Positions 51,029-59,858 of a stretch of DNA of 64,000 nucleotides are shown piece after piece. How positions within the stretch are numbered: position 1 is the stretch's first letter; the number at the start of each line of letters is the position of its first letter. The notes under the pieces are model-generated. The model had not been told where the DNA came from, made no database searches, and was given only the letters and a program-made list of their open reading frames with translations. A program made the translations under genes and the position numbers. The stretch is from Deferribacteraceae bacterium UBA6793 (GTDB lineage: Bacteria > Chrysiogenota > Deferribacteres > Deferribacterales > Geovibrionaceae), in contig DKFP01000014.1 in NCBI GenBank assembly GCA_002452405.1, forward strand, positions 395,393-459,392, read 5' to 3'.

Positions 51029-51084
51029 GTATCACTTTAGTTTTTCCCGTTTAAGCAACTCTCGGTTACCCACGCGAGAGGTAG

Positions 51085-51113
51085 GTTATACCAAAGTGAT
51101 AAATCTATGTCAA
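51085..51113 (-). promoter_or_regulatory. Sigma-70 promoter of the tRNA cluster
   Basis: TTGACA, 17-base spacer, TATAAC on the minus strand, just after the purA stop. The tRNA operon therefore has its own start. Confidence 0.8.
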
Positions 51114-51123
51114 CTACTTTTTA

Positions 51124-52410
51124 TCAAAAAAGTTCATTTAATTTTATTGTCTGTTCCCTGTCGGTTCCGAGGCTGACAATAGCATAGGGAACTTTCAGGA
51201 AATCGCTGATAAACTGTACATATTTTTTAGCGTTGGCAGGCAGTTCATCATAGCTTTTAACGGTTGTAAGATCCTCTTTCCATCCGTCGAACTCTGTATA
51301 AACAGGAACGCACTCGTCCAGATATTTAAGTTCCGCGGGGAATTTGTCGAGCACCTTACCGTCGTACTCATAAGCTGTGCAAACTCTTATCTTATCCATA
51401 CCTGAGAGCACGTCGAGCTTTGTAAGCGCGATGAGGTTTATGCCGTTAATGGAGACTGAGAATTTCAGTGAAACAAGGTCGAGCCAACCGCATCTTCTGG
51501 GTCTGCCTGTTGTTGCGCCAAATTCATGTCCCGCCTGACGCAGATCTTCGCCGTCCTGACCAAGAAGCTCAGTGGGGAAGGGTCCGCTGCCCACGCGTGT
51601 GGAATAAGCCTTAACGACGCCGAGAACGTTGTCTATCTTGCGGGGTGAGAGACCGGAACCTGTACATGCGCCGCCTGCGGATGCGCTGCTGGATGTGACA
51701 TAGGGGTATGTGCCGAAATCAAGATCCAGCATTGTTCCCTGTGCGCCTTCCATCATTATCTTTTTGCCTGCGTCGTAAAGGTCTGTGACCATTTCGGAAG
51801 TCTCTGCGACGTAGGGTTTGATGTATTCTGCGTATTCTTTATATTGTTTGAAGATTCTTTCAGCGTCGATTTTGTCCTGTTTGAAGAGGTGTTCCATAAG
51901 GAAGTTTACTTCGCGGACATTCTGTTCCAGTTTTTCGCGGAAAACTTCATCGTCGTAAAGGTCGCATATGCGTATACCTGTTCTGGCGGATTTATCGGCA
52001 TATGTGGGACCGATACCTCTTCCTGTGGTGCCGATTTTCTTTTTGCCTTTCATCTCTTCTCTGAGAACGTCTATGGTCTTGTGATAGGGCATGATAACGT
52101 GTGCGCGTTTGCTGATGTAGAAGTTTTCATCGAAAACAACGCCCTGTTTTTTCAGTATTTCCATCTCTTCGATGAGTGCGTCGGGAGCGATGACCACTCC
52201 GTTTCCGATAATGTTGATTTTTCCTCTGTGGATGATACCGGAGGGAATAAGGTGGAGTATGTATTTCGTATCGCCGACAACAACGGTGTGACCTGCGTTG
52301 TGACCGCCGGAATAGCGGACAACCACGTCTGCATCAACTGTGCTGAGGTCTACGACCTTTCCTTTTCCTTCGTCGCCCCACTGGGCGCCAAGAACTACTG
52401 TACAGCTCAT
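51124..52410 (-). CDS. purA: Adenylosuccinate synthetase
   Basis: The 428-residue GTP-dependent enzyme makes adenylosuccinate from IMP and aspartate. Conserved parts are the N-terminal VVLGAQWGDEGKGK, IGTTGRGIGPTYADK and TTGRPRRCGWLDL. It ends the unit aminotransferase-hisZ-purA; the hisZ-purA pairing is common in proteobacteria. Confidence 0.97.
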   Translation of the reverse strand: MSCTVVLGAQWGDEGKGKVVDLSTVDADVVVRYSGGHNAGHTVVVGDTKYILHLIPSGIIHRGKINIIGNGVVIAPDALIEEMEILKKQGVVFDENFYISKRAHVIMPYHKTIDVLREEMKGKKKIGTTGRGIGPTYADKSARTGIRICDLYDDEVFREKLEQNVREVNFLMEHLFKQDKIDAERIFKQYKEYAEYIKPYVAETSEMVTDLYDAGKKIMMEGAQGTMLDLDFGTYPYVTSSSASAGGACTGSGLSPRKIDNVLGVVKAYSTRVGSGPFPTELLGQDGEDLRQAGHEFGATTGRPRRCGWLDLVSLKFSVSINGINLIALTKLDVLSGMDKIRVCTAYEYDGKVLDKFPAELKYLDECVPVYTEFDGWKEDLTTVKSYDELPANAKKYVQFISDFLKVPYAIVSLGTDREQTIKLNELF

Positions 52411-52419
52411 TTTGCTACC

Positions 52420-53544
52420 TCACGAAAGTGTATTTAAGAAATTGTAACTGCTCTCAAGTTCAGCTTTTTCGTTTTCGTCCTCTGCATAGAAGACGGAAAA
52501 TCCTTTATCTCTCAGTTCCTCGCATTTGCCGAGGTTTTTGCTGCCGACAACAAGCCAGTCTATCTCTTTAAGGCTGATGTCGGATTCGTCAACGCTGTAT
52601 ATCTCCTCGACATAGAACACCATGCCGCAGGCACAGGCTTTTCTGCCGAAGTTTTCAGTAAGATTGTCATAACGTCCGCCGACAGCGAGGCTTTCACCTA
52701 TTTTCGCGTGGAGAACGCTCAGTGTGATTCCGGTGTAATAGTCAAGCCCTGCGGATTCGGAAGCGTCGAAAACCAGCGCTTTAGGGTCGAGACCGAGCGC
52801 GATGAGTCTTTTGAAGAGTGTTACTATGTAGTCAACGCTCTCTGCCAGTTCGCTGTCAAATCTGCATTTCTCCGCCAGTTCCCGCACTGTGTCTATGCCG
52901 CCGAAAGCCTTTGGCAGGTGCCTCAGAAACTTTTCGGGGTCGTTGTCGCCTTTGAACATCTCGGCGACAGCCGTTATGTTCTTTGCAGCAAGATTTTTAT
53001 GATATACCTCTCTGCGGTCGCCCGCAAGCTCCAGCGCGCGGCGTGTGAAGCTGCTGTGTCCGAAGACGTATTTACAGCCTTCGATGTTCAGCTTTTCAAA
53101 AACGCGTTTCGCCATGAGAAGCATCTCCGTGTCGGCTTCCAGTCTGCTGTTGCCGAACAGCTCCGCACCAACCTGTAACTTTTCGGACTTAACGCCCTTG
53201 TCCAGATCAACGTTGCGGAACACCCTTCCGTTGTATGAAAGGCGGATAGGCAGCGGAAATTCGCTCATGTAGTTAGCGAAATACCTTGCCACCTGCGGTG
53301 TGAAGTCGGGACGCAGCACAAGGGATTTGCCTGTGTTGCGGTCTATGAAACGGATTATGTTTTCGTCACGGAAGTTGTGCATAGTGTCTTTGAGCATGTC
53401 GTAATACTCGTATATGGGCAGGAAAATATCCATATACCCGTATGACTTCACAACGTCCTTTATAGTTTTTTCGATGCGGTTCATTTTGACCGACCTGCCG
53501 GGGGCGATGTTGCCTGCGGAGTTCGGCATCATATTGCGTACCAT
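52420..53544 (-). CDS. hisZ: ATP phosphoribosyltransferase regulatory subunit HisZ
   Basis: The 374-residue protein is a class II histidyl-tRNA-synthetase paralogue: LRPDFTPQVARYF is motif 2-like and GLDYYTGITLSVLH matches the HisS/HisZ signature. It lacks the C-terminal anticodon-binding domain of HisRS, which with the purA neighbour supports HisZ. HisZ activates short-form HisG, whose gene is not in this window. It abuts the aminotransferase gene upstream. Confidence 0.88.
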   Translation of the reverse strand: MVRNMMPNSAGNIAPGRSVKMNRIEKTIKDVVKSYGYMDIFLPIYEYYDMLKDTMHNFRDENIIRFIDRNTGKSLVLRPDFTPQVARYFANYMSEFPLPIRLSYNGRVFRNVDLDKGVKSEKLQVGAELFGNSRLEADTEMLLMAKRVFEKLNIEGCKYVFGHSSFTRRALELAGDRREVYHKNLAAKNITAVAEMFKGDNDPEKFLRHLPKAFGGIDTVRELAEKCRFDSELAESVDYIVTLFKRLIALGLDPKALVFDASESAGLDYYTGITLSVLHAKIGESLAVGGRYDNLTENFGRKACACGMVFYVEEIYSVDESDISLKEIDWLVVGSKNLGKCEELRDKGFSVFYAEDENEKAELESSYNFLNTLS

Positions 53545-54696
53545 TTATTCACCGATGTAGTTTTTCAGTATTTCCTGCGCGGCTGTAACACCTGCGCCCA
53601 TGTCGAACTTAACGCCGAATTTAGCCAGTCCCATCTCCAGACCGCTGATGGCTGTGATGGTGTCGAAAGCGTCGTGATATCCGAGGTGGGAGATGCGGAT
53701 TATCCTGCCTTTGAGGTGATCCTGTCCGCCCGCGTAGGTTATGCCGACCTTTTCACGCATGAACTTGACGAATTTACCGCCCTCGAAACCTTCGGGGAGG
53801 TAAAAGCCTGTCGCCGCGTTTGAAGGGGTGCCTGTGGGCAGGAGTTTAAAGCCCATCGCCTGAACAGCGGCACGGGTTGCATCGCCGTTTATCCGGTGAC
53901 GTTTGTATACGTTTGTCAATCCCTCTTCCTCCATCATGTCCAGAACAACTTTAAGCCCGTTGATGATGGTGACTGCGGGGGTGTATGCGGTTGTCGCCTC
54001 GCGCTGGGATTTAAGCTCGCGCTTGAGGTCGAGGTAATATCTGGGGATGGTCGCTTTTTCACAGAATTTCCATGCCTTGTCGCTGAGTGCTATGAAGGCG
54101 AGACCGGGGGGCAGCATGAAGGCTTTCTGGGAGCCTGTAACGGCAACGTCTATGCCCCATTCGTCCATGAGCGTTTCGTGCACGCCTATTGATGTGATAC
54201 CGTCAACTATGAAGATTGTGTTCTCTTTTGTGGCGATTATCTTACCTATCTCTTTAACGGGGTGATATGCGGTTGTTGAGGTTTCGCTTCCCTGAAGCAT
54301 GACTGCCTTTGTGTCGGGGTTTGCGATGAGGAAGCTCTCAACCATTGCCGGATCAACAGATGTACCCCATTCAAGTTCTATGACGTGAACGTCCATCCCG
54401 AATGTTTTGGAAAGGTTTTTCCAGCGCTGACCGAATTTGCCCGCATCAATGACCAGAACCTTGTCGCCTGGGTTCAGGGTATTGATGATGGCTGCTTCCA
54501 TGCCTGCCGTGCCACTTCCGGCGAGCATCAGCACCTCTTTTTTTGTATTGAATACCTTTTTAAGTCCTTCGGCGGACTGTGCAAAGGTTTTGGAAAATTC
54601 GTCTGTTCTGTGGTGGATCATGGGTTTTGCCATTTCCAGAAGCACTTTCTCCGGAACGGGTGTCGGTCCGGGTGCCATGAGGTATTTTTTCAGCAT
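53545..54696 (-). CDS. Class V aminotransferase (alanine-glyoxylate / serine-pyruvate type)
   Basis: The 383-residue PLP enzyme starts MLKKYLMAPGPTPVPEKV, typical of alanine-glyoxylate and serine-glyoxylate aminotransferases. The PLP Lys is in TGSQKAFMLPPGLAF; HHRTDEF and the GSGTAGMEAAI phosphate-binding segment are also conserved. It may act in serine or glycine metabolism, including phosphoserine-independent serine synthesis; the exact donor is not readable. It heads the minus-strand unit with hisZ and purA. Confidence 0.88.
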   Translation of the reverse strand: MLKKYLMAPGPTPVPEKVLLEMAKPMIHHRTDEFSKTFAQSAEGLKKVFNTKKEVLMLAGSGTAGMEAAIINTLNPGDKVLVIDAGKFGQRWKNLSKTFGMDVHVIELEWGTSVDPAMVESFLIANPDTKAVMLQGSETSTTAYHPVKEIGKIIATKENTIFIVDGITSIGVHETLMDEWGIDVAVTGSQKAFMLPPGLAFIALSDKAWKFCEKATIPRYYLDLKRELKSQREATTAYTPAVTIINGLKVVLDMMEEEGLTNVYKRHRINGDATRAAVQAMGFKLLPTGTPSNAATGFYLPEGFEGGKFVKFMREKVGITYAGGQDHLKGRIIRISHLGYHDAFDTITAISGLEMGLAKFGVKFDMGAGVTAAQEILKNYIGE

Positions 54697-54730
54697 ATAA
54701 GCACCTTTATTTTAGAGAAAATTACTTTTC

Positions 54731-54759
54731 ACGATACTACAGCGTTTTTATATAGTCAA
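54731..54759 (-). promoter_or_regulatory. Promoter of the aminotransferase-hisZ-purA unit
   Basis: TTGACT, 17-base spacer, TATCGT on the minus strand, about 35 bases before the ATG. Confidence 0.55.
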
Positions 54760-54900
54760 TGGTATGAAGGGAGGATTTAAAATTAATCGGACTATTTAGA
54801 TTGTATTGAACTAAACAACTGCTTAATGTTCGTTAAATTATAAATAATAGTCAGGCGCCGACTTGACGGTTTAACGCAGAGGACTATTATAAGTGGTAGG

Positions 54901-54925
54901 TATTCGGAGTAAAATACTCCGAATA
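54901..54925. promoter_or_regulatory. Perfect 25-base palindrome upstream of the aldehyde dehydrogenase
   Basis: TATTCGGAGTA and TACTCCGAATA form 11-base perfect arms around AAA. No T-run follows, so an operator or an RNA hairpin is more likely than a terminator. It is the main feature of the 303-base gap between the divergent aminotransferase and dehydrogenase genes; the remainder is AT-rich with the minus-strand promoter at its left end. Confidence 0.5.
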
Positions 54926-54999
54926 GGTTTTAAGAGTTTCAAAAAGAGGTTAACCCTCGGCAGGAAACAGACCAAGTATCTTAGCCTATGGAGGTAATC

Positions 55000-56526
55000 A
55001 TGGGAAAGATTTACGAAGCACCTGGTAAAGCAGGAAGTATTGTATCGCTAAAGTCCCGTTATGAAAACTATATCGGCGGAGAATGGGTTGCTCCGTTAAG
55101 CGGGCAGTATATGCCCGATATAAGCCCTTCCACTGGAAAGGCATTTACCGAGGTCGCCAAATCTTCGGCGGCTGATGTTGATTTGGCGCTGGATGCAGCC
55201 CACAAAGCAAAAGACGCATGGGGTTCGGCATCTCTGGCGGAAAGAGCGGCTGTTCTCAATAAAATTGCCGATGCGATAGAGGCAAATCTTGAAATGCTCG
55301 CCGTAGCAGAAAGTTGGGAAAACGGAAAACCCGTCCGTGAGACCCTTGCGGCGGATATCCCCCTTGCAGTGGATCACTTCCGCTATTTCGCAGGAGCAAC
55401 AAGATCCCTTGAAGGAACACTGACAGAAATCGATAAAGATACAGTTGCATACCACTTCCACGAGCCGCTGGGCGTTGTGGGACAGATTATACCTTTCAAC
55501 TTCCCGCTGCTTATGGCGGCATGGAAGATAGCACCCGCTCTGGCGGCGGGCAACTGTACCGTGCTGAAACCCGCATCTCCGACCCCGTGGTCAATCCTTA
55601 AACTTATGGAAGTTATAGGCGATGTAGTGCCCAAAGGCGTTATCAACGTTATCACCGGACCCGGCGGAGAGATAGGCAAGGCGCTTGCCACAAGCCCGCG
55701 CATCGCAAAGATAGGCTTCACCGGAGAAACCACAACCGGAAGGCTCATCATGCAGTATGCGGCACAGAATCTTATCCCGTCCACAACAGAGCTAGGCGGC
55801 AAATCACCCAACATTTTCTTTGAAGACGTTATGGATGCCGACGACGCATTTCTCGATAAAGCCATTGAAGGTCTTGTCCTTTATGCCTTCAACAAGGGTG
55901 AAGTGTGTACATGTCCCTCCCGTGCGCTCGTTCAGGAATCCATCTATGACAAATTCATGGAACGTGCGCTGAAACGCATAGAAAAAATTATTCAGGGAAA
56001 CCCTCTGGATACATCAACTATGATAGGACCGCAGGTCTCCAAACAGCAGATTGAAAAAATCAGCGGTTATGTTGATATCGGCAAACAGGAAGGTGCGCAG
56101 TGTCTCATCGGCGGCGGTCGTGGAGAAATGGGCGGCGAATTTGCAGAAGGATATTACTTCAAGCCCACTGTCCTGAAAGGAAACAACAAGATGCGCGTAT
56201 TTCAGGAAGAGATATTCGGACCTGTGCTCGCAGTCACCACATTTAAAGACGAAGCCGAAGCGCTCAGCATCGCCAACGACACCCTTTACGGTCTCGGCGC
56301 AGGTGTCTGGACAAGAAACGGAAGCCTCGCATACCGCATGGGTCGTGCTATAAAAGCGGGACGTGTATGGACTAACTGTTACCACCTGTACCCCGCAGGC
56401 GCAGCTTTCGGCGGATATAAAATATCCGGCGTGGGTAGGGAAAACCACCTTATGATGCTTGAGCATTATACCCAGACCAAAAACCTGCTGGTAAGCTACA
56501 GTCAGAATCCTCTGGGATTCTTTTGA
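55000..56526 (+). CDS. NAD(P)+-dependent aldehyde dehydrogenase (AldB/ExaC-like)
   Basis: The 508-residue enzyme oxidises aldehydes, probably acetaldehyde, to acids. Visible are the NAD-binding GFTGETTTGRLIM, the active-site Glu in TTELGGKSPN, the catalytic Cys in NKGEVCTCPSR and IPFNFPLLMAAWKIAPALAA. EVCTCPSR is typical of the AldB/ExaC group. ATG 55000 is chosen since GGAGG lies seven bases upstream; an ATG at 54988 would put that site inside the gene. The DUF779 gene that follows is a standard partner. Confidence 0.93.
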   Translation: MGKIYEAPGKAGSIVSLKSRYENYIGGEWVAPLSGQYMPDISPSTGKAFTEVAKSSAADVDLALDAAHKAKDAWGSASLAERAAVLNKIADAIEANLEMLAVAESWENGKPVRETLAADIPLAVDHFRYFAGATRSLEGTLTEIDKDTVAYHFHEPLGVVGQIIPFNFPLLMAAWKIAPALAAGNCTVLKPASPTPWSILKLMEVIGDVVPKGVINVITGPGGEIGKALATSPRIAKIGFTGETTTGRLIMQYAAQNLIPSTTELGGKSPNIFFEDVMDADDAFLDKAIEGLVLYAFNKGEVCTCPSRALVQESIYDKFMERALKRIEKIIQGNPLDTSTMIGPQVSKQQIEKISGYVDIGKQEGAQCLIGGGRGEMGGEFAEGYYFKPTVLKGNNKMRVFQEEIFGPVLAVTTFKDEAEALSIANDTLYGLGAGVWTRNGSLAYRMGRAIKAGRVWTNCYHLYPAGAAFGGYKISGVGRENHLMMLEHYTQTKNLLVSYSQNPLGFF

Positions 56527-56539
56527 CAGCAAAACAGCC

Positions 56540-56899
56540 ATGAAAACGCCAACGGGTGAACCGGCAGTTGTTGCCACTCCGGAAGCTCTGGAAGCCATAG
56601 AAAGACTGCTCAGAGAACACGAATCTATCATGTTCTACCAGTCTGGCGGATGCTGCGACGGCAGCCTGCCTATGTGTTTCGGAAAGGACGAGTTTATGAT
56701 AGGCGAGAACGATGTTCTCCTTGGCGAGGTTGGCGGGTGTCCATTCTATATTGACTTTCGTCAGTATGAGGTATGGAAGCACACTCAGCTTATTCTGGAT
56801 GTTGGAGATGGATATCCTGAGGGGTTTTCACTTCCGGCAGGAGAAGACAGCCACTTCATAACAAAATCACGCGTATGCGTGTTGAAACCGGATAAATAA
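56540..56899 (+). CDS. DUF779 protein, aldehyde-dehydrogenase partner
   Basis: The 119-residue protein has the DUF779 core: MFYQSGGCCDGSLPMCF, a central GENDVLLGEVGG and LILDVGDGYPEGFSLPAGE. The family is consistently found beside AldB/ExaC-type dehydrogenases; its role is unknown, the conserved GGCCDG Cys pair suggests metal or thiol chemistry. It follows the dehydrogenase by 13 bases. Confidence 0.88.
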   Translation: MKTPTGEPAVVATPEALEAIERLLREHESIMFYQSGGCCDGSLPMCFGKDEFMIGENDVLLGEVGGCPFYIDFRQYEVWKHTQLILDVGDGYPEGFSLPAGEDSHFITKSRVCVLKPDK

Positions 56900-56900
56900 G

Positions 56901-56933
56901 AAAGGCAGACCCCATGGTCTGCCTTTTTCTTTT
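56901..56933. terminator. Terminator between DUF779 and hydrogenase genes
   Basis: AAGGCAGACC / GGTCTGCCTT with a four-base loop and TTTTCTTTTT on the plus strand; the minus-strand T-run is weaker but could serve the hydrogenase. Confidence 0.85.
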
Positions 56934-58633
56934 TAAAGTACCTGAACTTTCGTTATCTCAATGCCTTTTTCGTCCGTAAGGTGTATCGCACAGGCGAGAC
57001 ACGGGTCGAACGAGTGGATTGTGCGGAGAATCTCAAGGGGCTTGTTCGGGTCGGCTATGGGCGTTCCTATTAAAGCCTGCTCATAAGGACCGTGGATGTC
57101 GCCTTTGTCCATGGGACCTGCGTTCCATGTTGATGGCACGACAGCCTGATAGTTCTTTATCTTGCCGTCTTCAATGACTATCCAGTGACCAAGAGCGCCC
57201 CTGGGTGCCTCATGCCATCCGTAGCCCTGTGCTGTTTTCGGCCATGTTGCGGGTTCCCATTTTTCACCCGCGTGGGTTGAATAGTCTCCTGCGCGGACGT
57301 TTTCTGTCAGGTCGTTAATCCATTTGTCAACGCGGTTGACGATGACAAGCGTCTCGATTGCTCTTGCAGCTGTACGTCCCAGAGTTGAGAACAGCGCTTC
57401 AGGTCCGGCGCCGAGTTTCGCCAGAACGGAATCAACAACGGGTTTTATTTCTTTGTGACCCTTCGCGTATGCTATGAGCACCCTTGCCAGCGGTCCAACT
57501 TCCATTGGCGCGCCGTTATAGCGGGGTGATTTGACATATGAGTAGTCTTTTTCCACCTCAAGGAACTGATAAGGCGGTTTGGGTCCGGTATAGCGTTTTT
57601 CCGTTGCACCCTCATAGGGGTGTCTCGCGTCTTTATCGGCATACCATGAGTGGGCTGTGTCCTCAGCAATTTTAGACTGGTCAACTTCCATTATATTGGA
57701 GAGGTCGCCGCCCATGATTATGCCTGAGGGTATCCACATGTCGCTGGGGTATCCCTTATTGGTTTCGGGATATTCGCCGTATGACATATAGTTTTTATGT
57801 CCTGCGCCGATTCCTGCCCAGTCGAGATAGAAGGGTGCGACAGCCAGCACATCAGGAATATAGACTTTTTCAACGAACTCTTTCGCTATATTGTTATATT
57901 CCTTTATCATGGCGATGCGGTCTGCGTTTAGTGCGTTCTGGCTGTTGGGGTCGATGGGGAGTGCCATTCCGCCCACAAGGAAAGTCTGCGGGTGGGGGTT
58001 TTTCGAGCCGAGAACAGCATGAATCTTGATTATCTCTTTCTGTATCTCAAGGGCTTGCAGATAGTGTGCCGCAGCCATCAGGTTTGCTTCCGGCGGCAGC
58101 TTATATGCGCTGTGTCCCCAGTATGCGTTTGCGAAGGGACCGAGTTTTCCGGTGTTCACAAATGCGGTGAGTTTATCCTTAACTGATTTGAAATAGTCCT
58201 CGCTGCTGTATTTCCAGTCGGAAACAGACTGCTGAAGCTGCGCTGTTTTCGCAGGGTCAGCCTGAAGAGCGGACGTGATGTCAACCCAGTCCAGAGCGTG
58301 CAGGTGATAGAAGTGGACGACGTGATCCTGAACGCACTGGGAACCCATTATTATATTACGCATCAGTTCCGCGTTGTAGGGCACATGGATATCCAGTGCG
58401 TTTTCAACGGCGCGGATGGATGCGATTGCGTGTACCGTGGTGCAGACACCGCAGAATCTCTGTGTGATGTACCACGCATCTCTGGGGTCTCTGCCCTGAA
58501 GGATTTTTTCTATACCTCTGAACATTGTGCCGCTTGAAAATGCGTCAGTGATAACGCCGTTTTCAACCTTTGCCTCAATGCGCAGGTGACCCTCTATTCT
58601 GGTGATAGGGTCTACAACTATCCTGTCAGACAT
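56933..58633 (-). CDS. [NiFe] hydrogenase large subunit, group 1
   Basis: The 566-residue catalytic subunit binds the NiFe(CN)2CO site through four Cys: Cys61 and Cys64 in RFCGVCTTVH, and Cys545 and Cys548 in DPCLACAIH. Fifteen residues after that His (LTDEKGIEITKVQVL) are the peptide normally cut off by a maturation protease after nickel insertion. It is co-exported with the Tat-bearing small subunit and overlaps it by one base. No maturation genes or cytochrome b subunit are seen nearby. Confidence 0.95.
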   Translation of the reverse strand: MSDRIVVDPITRIEGHLRIEAKVENGVITDAFSSGTMFRGIEKILQGRDPRDAWYITQRFCGVCTTVHAIASIRAVENALDIHVPYNAELMRNIIMGSQCVQDHVVHFYHLHALDWVDITSALQADPAKTAQLQQSVSDWKYSSEDYFKSVKDKLTAFVNTGKLGPFANAYWGHSAYKLPPEANLMAAAHYLQALEIQKEIIKIHAVLGSKNPHPQTFLVGGMALPIDPNSQNALNADRIAMIKEYNNIAKEFVEKVYIPDVLAVAPFYLDWAGIGAGHKNYMSYGEYPETNKGYPSDMWIPSGIIMGGDLSNIMEVDQSKIAEDTAHSWYADKDARHPYEGATEKRYTGPKPPYQFLEVEKDYSYVKSPRYNGAPMEVGPLARVLIAYAKGHKEIKPVVDSVLAKLGAGPEALFSTLGRTAARAIETLVIVNRVDKWINDLTENVRAGDYSTHAGEKWEPATWPKTAQGYGWHEAPRGALGHWIVIEDGKIKNYQAVVPSTWNAGPMDKGDIHGPYEQALIGTPIADPNKPLEILRTIHSFDPCLACAIHLTDEKGIEITKVQVL

Positions 58634-59748
58634 TATTTGCCCCCTTCTTCCGTTTTGTCATGGTCAAGGTGCTGTGCTTCGACCTTCTTGACCATACCTT
58701 TGTTGCGTATCATGTTTAGGATACCGTGAACCGCGAATACTGCGGCGACGGCACCGGCGAGTTTAACGCCTATCTTGGTTGCCTGAGATTCAACACCGAA
58801 GCCCGGAATATTGGGCAGGCGCTGATAGAACGGAGCCATTGTATCCATAAAGCCCGGTTCGGAACAGCCAACGCAGCCGTGACCGGCCATTACAGGCCAG
58901 CTTATGCCGTCGTTGTAGCGTATTGTTGGGCAGTTGTGGAAAGTTTCGGGACCTTTGCAGCCCATTTTGTAAAGACACCAGCCTTTTTTATGGGCATCGT
59001 CACCCCATGCGTCAACATACTGTCCGGCATCGAAATGACCCCTGCGCTCGCAGTTGTCGTGGATGCGTTTGCCGTATGCGAATTTCGGGCGGAGGTGTCT
59101 GTCCACAGCGGGCAGATCTCCGAAGACGAGGTAATGCACCACGAGAGCCGTTATGTTGTCCGCGTTGCAGGGACAGCCGGGCAGGTTGACAACGGGTTTT
59201 CCGCTGACAAGATCCTGAACGCCTTTGGCACCCGTGGGGTTCGGGTGTCCGGCGGGTATGCCGCCGAATGCCGCGCAGTTGCCCACAGCAATCACGGCTG
59301 CGGCGCCTGAGGCAGCTTTTTTAAGGTGGTTAATTGCTGTATCGCCAGCGATGCAGCAATATACTCCGTCGTCATTAACGGGTATAGCGCCCTCTATGAC
59401 GAGCAGGTATTTGCCCATATTTTTTTCCATTGCCTGTTCTTTAGCTTCTTCGGCAAGGTGCCCCGATGCCGCCATGATGACTTCCATGTAGTCAACTGAC
59501 AGAACATCGAGAACGATTTCTCCAATTTTCGGACGACCCGAACGCAGAATCGCTTCTGAATCACCTGAGCAGCTCTGAAATTCCATCCATATAACGGACG
59601 GACGACCATCTTCGTTTTCCAGAGCCTCGGCAATCTGCGGAGCGAATGTCTGCGGCAGCGCAAGTGTTGCGCTGACAGCCGTGCAGTATTGCAGAAACTC
59701 TCTTCTGCTGACACCGCAGGATCGCAGGACTTCTCTAAGACTCATCAC
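58633..59748 (-). CDS. [NiFe] hydrogenase small subunit with Tat signal and C-terminal membrane anchor
   Basis: The 371-residue Fe-S subunit has a Tat motif (SRREFLQYC at 14-22), a C-terminal helix (VKLAGAVAAVFAVHGILNM) and the usual Cys ligands (GNCAAFGG, LPGCPCN, HDNCERR, GHGCVGCSEP). The proximal cluster motif is CSGD at 60-63: Cys60 is kept but the second Cys (CxxC) is Asp. SWPV near the medial cluster keeps the Pro that goes with a [3Fe-4S] medial cluster. It passes electrons from H2 oxidation to the membrane; the quinone-reducing partner is not encoded here. Confidence 0.93.
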   Translation of the reverse strand: MMSLREVLRSCGVSRREFLQYCTAVSATLALPQTFAPQIAEALENEDGRPSVIWMEFQSCSGDSEAILRSGRPKIGEIVLDVLSVDYMEVIMAASGHLAEEAKEQAMEKNMGKYLLVIEGAIPVNDDGVYCCIAGDTAINHLKKAASGAAAVIAVGNCAAFGGIPAGHPNPTGAKGVQDLVSGKPVVNLPGCPCNADNITALVVHYLVFGDLPAVDRHLRPKFAYGKRIHDNCERRGHFDAGQYVDAWGDDAHKKGWCLYKMGCKGPETFHNCPTIRYNDGISWPVMAGHGCVGCSEPGFMDTMAPFYQRLPNIPGFGVESQATKIGVKLAGAVAAVFAVHGILNMIRNKGMVKKVEAQHLDHDKTEEGGK

Positions 59749-59858
59749 AGACCTCCTGAAACGGTTTTCTATATAAATACATTATAAACTCATTATTGTG
59801 TTTTTGCACAGTAGTATTACAATAAATTTAAACTTTTGTCTAAAACATGGTGGAAAAT

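Noticed and set aside
58633..59748. Selenocysteine in the hydrogenase
   Set aside because: The large-subunit ligand positions are all Cys codons and no in-frame TGA is present in either subunit.
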